Source: Streptomyces camelliae (GTDB lineage: Bacteria; Actinomycetota; Actinomycetes; Streptomycetales; Streptomycetaceae). From it: a DNA stretch of 64,000 nt. The first letter of the stretch is position 1, and every line of letters begins with the position of its first letter. Positions 54,550-62,126 of the stretch are shown here, piece after piece. The stretch covers positions 8,928,001 to 8,992,000 of the forward strand of contig NZ_CP115300.1 of NCBI RefSeq assembly GCF_027625935.1, given 5' to 3'. Below the pieces are notes generated by a model. The model made no database searches. It worked only from the letters and a program-made list of their open reading frames with translations, and had not been told where the DNA came from. The translations under genes were made by a program, and so were the position numbers.

Positions 54550-55164
54550 TCAGTCGAAGCGCAGATCGGAGAGCTTCTTCTTGGACAGGGCGAGGTCGTC
54601 CTCGGGCAGGGGATCGGTTGCTCTGGCGACCAGGATCGAGGCCATCTCCCGGCCTGCCCGGCGTATGCGCGCGGGCAGGCCCTCCGTGTGCGCGTCGCTG
54701 CCTGAACCCCAGTCCTCCGATGCCGCGTACACGCCGGTCGGGAGGACCACGGTCCGCAGGTAGGTGAAGAGCGGGCGCAGCGCGTGTTCCAGGACGAGAG
54801 AGTGGCGGGGAGTGCCTCCCGTCGCTCCGATGAGGACTGTCTTGCCCGTGAGGGCGCCCGGATCGATCAGATCGAAGAATGACTTGAACAGTCCGCTGTA
54901 CGAGGCGCTGAACACCGGTGTCACGGTGACCAGGCCGTCGGCGCTCGTCACCGCTTCGATCGCGGCGGCCAGCTGCGGCGGAGGAAAACCGGTGACGAGG
55001 TTGTTGGCGATGGCCACAGCAAGGGCACGCAACTCGATGACATCCACGTCCGCCTTGTGGCCTTGATCGGCGAGCTCGTCGCGGACGGTGTCGGTGAGAC
55101 GGTCCGCCAGCAGGCGTGTGGACGAGGGGGTGCTCAGACCCGCGGATACGGCGACGAGCTTCAT
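54550..55164 (-). CDS. NADPH-dependent FMN reductase
   Basis: A 204-residue flavodoxin-fold reductase. It begins MKLVAVSAGLSTPSSTRLLA with the FMN phosphate-binding loop, and has TPVFSASYSGLFKSFFDLID and LIGATGGTPRHSLVLEHALR. The ATG at 55164 overlaps the stop of the upstream luciferase-like gene (ATGA), so the two are coupled: this enzyme probably supplies reduced FMN to it. The pair is common in actinobacteria (CE1759/CE1758-type). Confidence 0.9.
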   Translation of the reverse strand: MKLVAVSAGLSTPSSTRLLADRLTDTVRDELADQGHKADVDVIELRALAVAIANNLVTGFPPPQLAAAIEAVTSADGLVTVTPVFSASYSGLFKSFFDLIDPGALTGKTVLIGATGGTPRHSLVLEHALRPLFTYLRTVVLPTGVYAASEDWGSGSDAHTEGLPARIRRAGREMASILVARATDPLPEDDLALSKKKLSDLRFD

Positions 55165-56276
55165 GCGGCGGTCATCCCTTCCGAAGAGGCTTCCGGAGTG
55201 GCTTCCGCAGTCGCTGCGAGCAGGGACTGGTGGGTCGGCGCCTCGGGCACATCCGTCGGCCGGCCGACGGCGAACTCCTTGCGCAGCACGGGTACGACCT
55301 CCTCGCCGAGCAGGTCGAGCTGCTCCAGCACGGTCTTCAGCGGCACCCCCGCGTGGTCCATGAGGAACAGCTGGCGCTGATAGTCGCCGGCGTACTCGCG
55401 GAAGGTGAGCGTCTTCTCGATCACCTGCTGCGGGGACCCGACCGTCAGCGGGGTCTGGTCGGTGAAGTCCTCCAGGGACGGCCCGTGCCCGTAGACCGGC
55501 GCATTGTCGAAGTACGGCCGGAACTCGCGCACCGCGTCCTGCGAGTTCCTCCGCATGAACACCTGGCCGCCCAGCCCGACGATCGCCTGCTCGGGCGTGC
55601 CGTGGCCGTAGTGGGCGTACCGGGTCCGGTACAGCTCGACCATGCGCTTGGTGTGGTCGGCGGGCCAGAAGATGTTGTTGTGGAAGAAGCCGTCGCCGTA
55701 GAAGGCGGCCAGCTCGGCGATCTCCGGTGAGCGGATCGAGCCGTGCCAGACGAACGGCGGTACGCCGTCCAGCGGCCGTGGCGTGGCGGTGAAGCCCTGC
55801 AGCGGGGTGCGGAACTTCCCCTCCCAGTCCACGACGTCCTCGCGCCACAGCCGGCGCAGCAGGGCGTAGTTCTCGATGGCGAGGTCGATGCCCTTCCGGA
55901 TGTCCTGCCCGAACCAGGGATAGACCGGCCCGGTGTTGCCGCGGCCCATCATCAGGTCCACCCGGCCGTCGGCCAGGTGCTGGAGCATCGCGAAGTCCTC
56001 CGCGATCTTCACCGGGTCGTTGGTGGTGATCAGGGTGGTGGCGGTGGAGAGGACCAGCTTGTCCGTCTTCGCCGCGATGTAGCCGAGCATCGTGGTCGGC
56101 GAGGACGGCACGAACGGCGGGTTGTGGTGCTCGCCGGTCGCGAAGACGTCCAGGCCGACCTCCTCGGCCTTCAGCGCGATGGCGACCATGGCCTTGATGC
56201 GCTCCGCCTCGGTCGGGGTCCGTACCGTGGTGGGGTCCGGTGTGACATCGCCGACGCTGAATATCCCGAACTGCAA
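55161..56276 (-). CDS. Luciferase-like (LLM) FMN-dependent monooxygenase
   Basis: A 371-residue bacterial luciferase family protein (CE1758-like). Residues: LQFGIFSVGDVTPDPTTVRT at the start, GLDVFATGEHHNPPFVPSSP, LQHLADGRVDLMMGRGNTGP and PPFVWHGSIRSPEIAELAAF. The start is TTG 56276, chosen because GGAGG lies 4 bases before it; no ATG or GTG fits. It overlaps the FMN reductase start by 4 bases. Together they form a two-component flavin monooxygenase system. The substrate is unknown; a LysR gene lies upstream on the same strand. Confidence 0.88.
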   Translation of the reverse strand: MQFGIFSVGDVTPDPTTVRTPTEAERIKAMVAIALKAEEVGLDVFATGEHHNPPFVPSSPTTMLGYIAAKTDKLVLSTATTLITTNDPVKIAEDFAMLQHLADGRVDLMMGRGNTGPVYPWFGQDIRKGIDLAIENYALLRRLWREDVVDWEGKFRTPLQGFTATPRPLDGVPPFVWHGSIRSPEIAELAAFYGDGFFHNNIFWPADHTKRMVELYRTRYAHYGHGTPEQAIVGLGGQVFMRRNSQDAVREFRPYFDNAPVYGHGPSLEDFTDQTPLTVGSPQQVIEKTLTFREYAGDYQRQLFLMDHAGVPLKTVLEQLDLLGEEVVPVLRKEFAVGRPTDVPEAPTHQSLLAATAEATPEASSEGMTAA

Positions 56277-56520
56277 GATTCCTCCAGTTATCAGGTGATT
56301 GAGTGATTCTCGAACGGTAGGAGCCCACCGCGTGGCCGGGATGACCGCGCGTGCACGGGACGTGGTCCCACAGCGTTCTTTTCGGGGTGCCCTGGTCATC
56401 GGACCGGAGGTGCTGGGTCCCGGGCCGTGCGTTCGCGGGCAGGAGCAGGCATGCCGTCCGGCATGATGCTCGCAGTGACGGCGGGACAGCGGGGGAGACC
56501 GAGAGGCGTTCCCGTCGCCG

Positions 56521-57393
56521 TCAGGTGATGTGCCGCAGCAGCGCGGCGACCGCCGGGGGTGCCTCGCCGGGCGGCCGTACCACCATGATCTTCCAGTTCG
56601 GCGCGTGCCGGTCGAACCGGTACTGGGGCAGATCGGGGAAGCGGTCCGCGATCGACTTGGGCATGATGCAGACACCCAGGTCGCCCCGGACCAGTTCGGC
56701 CGCCGCGCCGATGTCGTTCACCTCGAACGTCGTGCTGCGGTCGACGCCCGCGGCCCGGAAGGCCCGGTCGACCGCGTAGCGGATGGCCCAGCCGGGTGTG
56801 AAGTCCACCAGGGGCAACTGGGCGATGTCGGCGAGTCGGACCTCGCCGTTCGGTGTGGCCCCGGCGAGCACCCGCCGGGGCGCCGCCAGCAGCACCATGT
56901 CCTCGCGGGACAGCAGCCGGGTCGCGAGCCCGCGCTGCTGCTGGCGGTCCAGCGCCACCACGGCCAGGTCCACCGTGCCCTCCCGCAGTGCCTGCCGGAT
57001 GTCTGCGACGGCTGCCTGCCGCAGGTGCACGACCACGCCCGGATGCTCCGCCCGCAGCGCGGCCAGGGCGTGGTGGAGTCCGGCCCACACCCCCTGCATC
57101 GTGCCGACCGTCACCCGCCCGCGCAGCTGTCCCCGTACGGCATCGACGGCCTCCCGTGCCAGCGCGGCGGCCCGGAGCGTCGCGCGTGCGGCGGGGACGA
57201 ACGCCTCGCCGGCCGGGGTGAGGGCGACGCGGTGTGTGGTGCGGTCGAACAAGGGGGTGCCCAGTTCGCGTTCGAGGGCGCGGACCGTGCTGGACACGGC
57301 GGACTGGACCACGTGCAGCCGCCGGGCCGCCGCCGTGAAACCGCCTGCGTCGGCCACCGCGACGACGACCTCCATCTGCCGCAGATCCATCAT
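56521..57393 (-). CDS. LysR-family transcriptional regulator
   Basis: A 290-residue regulator. The helix-turn-helix is at 1-60 (DLRQMEVVVAVADAGGFTAA, ARRLHVVQSAVSSTVRALER). The effector domain has VTVGTMQGVWAGLHHALAAL, REGTVDLAVVALDRQQQ and LVRGDLGVCIMPKSIADRFP. GGGAGCGG precedes tandem ATGs at 57393/57390. The flavin monooxygenase pair lies 244 bp downstream on the same strand and may be a target. Confidence 0.88.
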   Translation of the reverse strand: MMDLRQMEVVVAVADAGGFTAAARRLHVVQSAVSSTVRALERELGTPLFDRTTHRVALTPAGEAFVPAARATLRAAALAREAVDAVRGQLRGRVTVGTMQGVWAGLHHALAALRAEHPGVVVHLRQAAVADIRQALREGTVDLAVVALDRQQQRGLATRLLSREDMVLLAAPRRVLAGATPNGEVRLADIAQLPLVDFTPGWAIRYAVDRAFRAAGVDRSTTFEVNDIGAAAELVRGDLGVCIMPKSIADRFPDLPQYRFDRHAPNWKIMVVRPPGEAPPAVAALLRHIT

Positions 57394-57560
57394 CCGCTCC
57401 CGGGCAAGCAGCGCGTCGTCCGACTCCGTCTGGCGCGAAGGCGACGGTCTTCGATCTTCGCTGCATCGTATGCGGACGGCGGCGTGCCCCGCCGGTACTG
57501 TCGGCTCATGCCGCTCCAGGCACCTGCTCACCCAGGGAGGGCAGCGGTCGGAGGTGTTGT

Positions 57561-58139
57561 TCAGGCACGCACCAGCGGTGTGTCGACCAGATGCTCGGCC
57601 AGGAACCACGCCTGCCGTTCCCCGGTCCGGATCACTTGGGAGACCAGCAGGTCGATGGTGCCGTCGTCACCGCACTCGGCGGTCCGTGCGGTGGCGTCGT
57701 GGGCGTCGATGAGTATGGTCTCGTGGGCCTCCAGCAGCCGGGACAGCATGGCCGGCACCTCCTCCACCCCGTCCGGGGGCCGCGGGATCGACGTGATCTC
57801 GGCGACGTGCCGCGGATCTCCCACCGCCACGCCGCCCAGCGACTGGACGCGTTCGGCGATGGTGTCGATGATCTCCAGCTGTTCGCCGGCGTGCTTGTCC
57901 AGGACCAGGTGCAACTGGTAGAAGGTGGCGCCGCGCATCAGCCAGTGGTGCTTCTTGTAGAGGCCGTAGAGGATCTGCGTGTTCGCGAGGACCTTGTTCA
58001 GGCGCTGGCAGGAGTACATCCGCGCCTCGTAGGACAGGGCGACCGGGAACTGCTTGACGGTCCCGAACTCCTGGATCACCTCGCCCTTCTGGTGCAGCCA
58101 GGGCTGGCTGCCGTGGGCGGATGGGGGGTTGGTGGTCAT
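57561..58139 (-). CDS. dps: Dps-family ferritin-like DNA-binding protein
   Basis: A 192-residue mini-ferritin. The dinuclear ferroxidase site is shown by KKHHWLMRGATFYQLHLVLD followed by KHAGEQLEIIDTIAERVQSL, with the conserved His, Asp and Glu. A later segment, LEAHETILIDAHDATARTAE, fits the third helix. The N-terminal extension of about 45 residues contains Lys and may bind DNA. AGGAGG 8 bases before the ATG supports the start. Such proteins oxidise Fe(II) with peroxide and condense DNA under stress; Streptomyces has several with different tails. Confidence 0.88.
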   Translation of the reverse strand: MTTNPPSAHGSQPWLHQKGEVIQEFGTVKQFPVALSYEARMYSCQRLNKVLANTQILYGLYKKHHWLMRGATFYQLHLVLDKHAGEQLEIIDTIAERVQSLGGVAVGDPRHVAEITSIPRPPDGVEEVPAMLSRLLEAHETILIDAHDATARTAECGDDGTIDLLVSQVIRTGERQAWFLAEHLVDTPLVRA

Positions 58140-58377
58140 GGTCCGCCTCCTGCGGTGCCGTGTTGTTCGTACTCCGGTGACGCTAGGTGCCTGGCCGAGG
58201 CATGGCTTGACCCGCAGTGCATGTGGTGGTGCCCGCCAGCGCACTGGGCCCGGTGCTCGTGCCGGGCGTTCACTCTCGGACAAGCCTCCGAGCGCCGGCG
58301 GACTCGGGCGGTTCTTCGGCAGCTCTAGCGTCGGCGGGACAGCCCATGCCCGGAGTGCTGGTGGAACGAGGAGAGGC

Positions 58378-59421
58378 ATGAGTACGAACGAGCAGGCGGA
58401 CGTGGTGGTCGTCGGGCTGGGGCCTGGCGGCGAGTACGTCGCCGGCACGCCGGCCGAAGCGGGACTGGCGTGGTGGGGGGAGGCGGAACTCGTCGGAGGC
58501 GAGTGTCCGTGCTGGGCATGCGTGTCCGGCAAGATGATGATCCGGGCCGGGAACCTGCTCGCCGAGGCAGGCCGGGTTTCCGCCTTCGCCGGTGTGGCGG
58601 CTGTGACTCCGGACCGGGCCAGGGTCACCGGGCGCATCCGCGACGCAGCCACCGACAACTGGAACGACAAGGTGGCCGCGGACCGCTTCGAGGCCAAGGG
58701 CGGTCGGCTCGTACGAGGGACCGGCCGCCTCGCGGGACCGCGCCGGGTGATGGTCGGCGACCGCACGTTCGAGGCCCGGCGCGGCGTCGTGCTCGTCACC
58801 GGTACCCGGCCCCGGATCCCATCGGCGCCGGGTCTGGCGGGAACGCCGTACTGGACCAACCGGGACGCCATGGCGGCCAAGGAACTGCCCGCATCCATGG
58901 TCGTACTCGGCGGGGGTGCCATAGGCGTCGAACTCGCCCAGGTCTTCGCCCGCTTCACGTGCGCGGTCACGGTGATCGAGGGGCAGGACCGGCTGCTGAG
59001 TGCCGAACGGCTGCTGGAGATCGCCGTCCGGGACATCCTCGGGCAGCCCGGTCCCGACGCCGACTACCGGGCGCTGCCCCGCGTCACGTTCACCGATCCG
59101 GAGATCGGGGCCGTGGGACTGACCGAGCGACAGGCGCGAGCGCAGGGACTGTGCGTGCGCACCAGCGTGGTGACCGTCGCTTCCTCCACACGCGGCTGGA
59201 TCCACGGGCCGGGCAACGAGGGGTTCATCAAGCTGGTCGCGGACGCCGACCGGGGCGTGCTGGTCGGGGCGACCTCGGCGGGGCCGGCGGGCGGGGAGGT
59301 GTTGTACGGGCTGAACGTGGCCGTCCATGCGGAGGTACCCGTCGCCCGGCTTCAGCACATGATCTACACCTGTCCCGCCTTCCACCGGACGATCGAGGCG
59401 GCCCTGGGAGCCCTCCGCTGA
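58378..59421 (+). CDS. Pyridine nucleotide-disulfide oxidoreductase with internal deletion
   Basis: A 347-residue protein, about 120 shorter than normal family members. The N-terminal FAD motif is VVVVGLGPGGEYVAG, and the redox Cys pair region is GGECPCWACVSGKMMIRAGN. The NAD domain starts MVVLGGGAIGVELAQVFARF but after DRLLSAE the sequence jumps to LLEIAVRDILGQPG and then the dimerisation domain LPRVTFTDPEIGAVGLTERQ. The second FAD motif (usually a T...A.GD segment) is missing. The deletion keeps the frame open. Relatives are mercuric reductase/dihydrolipoamide dehydrogenase-like; this copy is probably inactive. GAGGAGAGG supports the ATG. Confidence 0.8.
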   Translation: MSTNEQADVVVVGLGPGGEYVAGTPAEAGLAWWGEAELVGGECPCWACVSGKMMIRAGNLLAEAGRVSAFAGVAAVTPDRARVTGRIRDAATDNWNDKVAADRFEAKGGRLVRGTGRLAGPRRVMVGDRTFEARRGVVLVTGTRPRIPSAPGLAGTPYWTNRDAMAAKELPASMVVLGGGAIGVELAQVFARFTCAVTVIEGQDRLLSAERLLEIAVRDILGQPGPDADYRALPRVTFTDPEIGAVGLTERQARAQGLCVRTSVVTVASSTRGWIHGPGNEGFIKLVADADRGVLVGATSAGPAGGEVLYGLNVAVHAEVPVARLQHMIYTCPAFHRTIEAALGALR

Positions 59422-59471
59422 ACCGCACCCCGACCCTGCGGGCGGACCCGGGCGCCAAGCTGCGGCGCACC

Positions 59472-60600
59472 ATGATGGGCCGCAACCCCGGCGAGCCGCA
59501 CCGGTCCGCCACCTCGCTGGAGCTGCTCTTCGACCTGTGCTTCGTGGTCGCGGTGGCGCAGGCCTCCACGAGCCTGCGCGAGGCTCTGACGGAAGGGGAC
59601 TACACAGGCGGTGGGCTGCGCTTCGCGCTGGTCTTCTTCACCATCTGGTGGGCCTGGATGAACTTCACCTGGTTCGCCTCCGCCTACGACCCGGACGATG
59701 TCCCGTACCGGCTGACGGTGCTGGTGCAGATCACTGGATCGCTCGTCCTCGCCGCCGGCGTGCGCCGCGCGTTCGAGGACGGTGATCTGTACGTCATCAC
59801 GCTCGGGTACGTCGTGCTGCGGACGGCGCTGGCCGCGCTGTGGTTGCGTGCCGCGCTGTCCGATCCCGCCCGGCGGAGCACCACGCTGCGCTTCGCCGTC
59901 GGGGTATCGGTCTGCCAGCTCGGCTGGGTGGGGTTGCTCCTCGTCCCTGTGCCGGCGCGGCTGCCCGGCATCGTGGTGATGATCCTGGCCGAGGTGGCCG
60001 TTCCCGTGTGCGCGCAGTCCGCCGGGATGACGCCTTGGCATCCGCACCACATCGCCGAGCGCTACGAACTGTTCACCCTCATCGTCCTCGGCGAGTCCGT
60101 CGCGGCTGCCACCGTCGCCGTCCGCAGCGCCTTCGACCGGCGTCACGACACCGGTTCGCTGTATGTGCTGGCGGCCGGCGGCCTGCTCATGGCCTACGCC
60201 ATGTGGTGGCTGTACTTCGCCCGACCCGCACACACGCTGCTCGCCACGACGCACCGATCCCATCGCAGGAGATTCCCCTGGGCCTACGGCCGCTACCTGA
60301 TCTTCGCATCGGGCGACCGCCGAGGGCGCCGGTCTGGCCGCGTACGCCGATCACGTCACGCGTCGTACCGGGACCTCACCGGCTTCCGCCGGCGCCGCGG
60401 TCACCGTTCCGGCGGCCGTTTTCCTGATCACGGTCTGGATGGTGCACCTGCGGCCACACCAACGGAGCGTGGCCGAGCGCATTCTGTTTCCCCTCGCCGC
60501 GGCCGGTGTCCTGGCGGCCGCCTGGTCGCCGGCACCCGCGCTCGTCGCCGGTGTGGTGCTGACGAGCCTGGTCGCGGTGGTCACGGTGCCGCGCCGGTGA
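59472..60600 (+). pseudogene. Low-temperature-requirement A (LtrA) family membrane protein, +1 frameshift
   Basis: The first frame from ATG 59472 reads MMGRNPGEPHRSATSLELLF then DLCFVVAVAQ, the start of LtrA-like proteins, and gives about eight membrane segments, including WWAWMNFTWFASAYDPDDVP and ERYELFTLIVLGESVAAATV. At about 60310 one extra G shifts the frame; the remaining helices continue in a second frame (VTVPAAVFLITVWMVHLRPH, LFPLAAAGVLAAAWSPAPAL) to TGA 60598-60600. Except for that base the gene looks intact, so it is a recent pseudogene or a sequencing error. Confidence 0.82.
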
Positions 60601-60636
60601 CCGGGGCTGGGCGCCCGGCCCTGACGCATGACGAAA

Positions 60637-60682
60637 GGGCCGCGCGGACGGACGCCGGAAAGGGAGTCCGTCCGCGCGGCCC
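60637..60682. terminator. Bidirectional terminator between LtrA and the esterase gene
   Basis: Positions 60637-60653 and 60666-60682 form a perfect 17-bp stem with a 12-nt loop in the gap between the converging genes. Confidence 0.85.
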
Positions 60683-60719
60683 CGCGTCGCGCCCCTCGGT
60701 GTGAGCGCGGACCGCGCTG

Positions 60720-61691
60720 TCAGCCGGCGTGCAGCGCGCTGCGCAGGGTGCCGGTGGCCAGCGTGATGGCCGCCTCGGCGGCGTGGGTCTCGCGCAGGGC
60801 GTTGAGCATCACGAAGTCGTGGATGATGCCCTGGAAGCGCACCGCGGTGACCGGGACGCCGGCCTCGCGCAGCTTGTTGGCGTAGGCCTCGCCCTCGTCG
60901 CGGAGCACGTCGGCCTCACCGGTGATCACCAGGGCCGGAGGCAGCCCGGTGAGCTGCTCGGTGGTGGCGCGCAGGGGGGAGGCGGTGATCTGGGCGCGAT
61001 CGGCCTCGTCGGTCGTGTACTGGTCCCAGAACCACTGCATGCCGTCGCGGCGCAGGAAGTAGCCGGTGGCGAACTGGTGGTAGGAGCCGGTGTCGAAGTT
61101 CGCGTCGGTCACCGGGTAGAACAGCACCTGCTGGACGAGCGGGAGGCCGCCGCGTTCCTTGGCCATCAGGGTCAGCGCAGCGGTCATGTTGCCGCCGACG
61201 GAGTCGCCGGCCACCGCCAGCCGGGAGCCGTCGAGGCCCTTGGAAGCGCCCTGCTCGACAACCCACCGCGCGACCGTGTAGTTCTGCTCGATGGCGACCG
61301 GGTAGCGGACTTCGGGGGACAGGTCGTACTCGGGGAACACCACGGCGGCGTTCGCGCCGACGGCGAGTTCGCGCACCAGGCGGTCGTGGGTGTGGGCGTT
61401 GCCGAACACCCAGCCCGCGCCGTGGATGTAGAGGATCACCGGCAGGGTCCCCTCGGCGCCGGCCGGCTTGACGATGCGGGCCCGGACACTGCCCGTCGGA
61501 CCGCCGGAGACCGTGATCCACTCCTCGTCGATCTGCGGCTTGGTGATCTCGCCGGACTGCACCTCGTCGACCGCCTTGCGGCCCTCCGCCGGGGGCAGGT
61601 CGAAGAGGTAGGGCGGGTTGGCCGTGGCCTCGGCGAACGCGGCTGCGGCCGGCTCCAGGACCGGCTGGACCGGCTCTACGGCGTCGGACAT
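60720..61691 (-). CDS. Alpha/beta hydrolase (hormone-sensitive-lipase family esterase)
   Basis: A 323-residue esterase. The oxyanion-hole motif is LYIHGAGWVFGNAHTHDRLV, the nucleophile elbow AVAGDSVGGNMTAALTLMAK, the acid in ALVITGEADVLRDEGEAYAN, and the His in FQGIIHDFVMLNAL. The ATG at 61691 is preceded by GGGGAG; ATG 61754 upstream is rejected. It is divergent from the amidohydrolase gene, and direct repeats in the gap suggest AraC-family activation. It would hydrolyse small acyl esters. Confidence 0.9.
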   Translation of the reverse strand: MSDAVEPVQPVLEPAAAAFAEATANPPYLFDLPPAEGRKAVDEVQSGEITKPQIDEEWITVSGGPTGSVRARIVKPAGAEGTLPVILYIHGAGWVFGNAHTHDRLVRELAVGANAAVVFPEYDLSPEVRYPVAIEQNYTVARWVVEQGASKGLDGSRLAVAGDSVGGNMTAALTLMAKERGGLPLVQQVLFYPVTDANFDTGSYHQFATGYFLRRDGMQWFWDQYTTDEADRAQITASPLRATTEQLTGLPPALVITGEADVLRDEGEAYANKLREAGVPVTAVRFQGIIHDFVMLNALRETHAAEAAITLATGTLRSALHAG

Positions 61692-61787
61692 GTATATCTC
61701 CCCAGATTCATGTGGCGCGCCGGGCTCGCAGGCGCGGTGAGACGACTTTCGCATCAGACCCGGAGATCTGACGAGTCGTCGTTCGCC

Positions 61788-61840
61788 ACGCTAGGCCGCT
61801 CAGGTGACGGCGATTGTCCACGAGTGCACCGGAGTTGTCC
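61788..61840 (-). promoter_or_regulatory. AraC-type activation region of the esterase gene
   Basis: On the minus strand GGACAA occurs at 61835-61840 and 61814-61819, exactly 21 bp apart, followed 20 bp later by TAGCGT (61788-61793), a good -10. Direct repeats two helical turns apart next to a promoter with a poor -35 are typical of AraC-family activation. Confidence 0.45.
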
Positions 61841-61858
61841 TCGGAGCGCACGAACGGG

Positions 61859-61890
61859 CAGTGCACTGTCGGAACGCATCCAGTGCACTG
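61859..61890. promoter_or_regulatory. Twin CAGTGCACTG palindromes between esterase and amidohydrolase
   Basis: CAGTGCACTG occurs at 61859-61868 and 61881-61890, 22 bp apart, and the flanks make the whole an inverted repeat (61857-61892). A related GTGCAC is at 61824-61829. The spacing of two helical turns suits cooperative binding of a dimeric regulator. Confidence 0.6.
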
Positions 61891-62126
61891 CCGGGATAAA
61901 CGGATGCTTTGGCTCGAAATAGCCTGGCGGACAGCAGTCGAGGGGCGTCGGGTCCGAGCCTGTGCATCGCACGGTAACCCGCCCTGGAATGCGGATCGGT
62001 TCAGCTCGGGCGAAGTGATCGCGCATGCCCCGGTTCATTCCCGCCTGCGACTGCCACGCACATGGAAGTCGATGCGCTGCATTCGACGTCGTTCATCCCG
62101 CAGGAGGTTGTCGAAAGGTGTCCACG

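Noticed and set aside
61754..62038. Minus-strand frame of 94 codons in the esterase-amidohydrolase gap
   Set aside because: It would overlie all the repeats and the esterase promoter and has no family resemblance.
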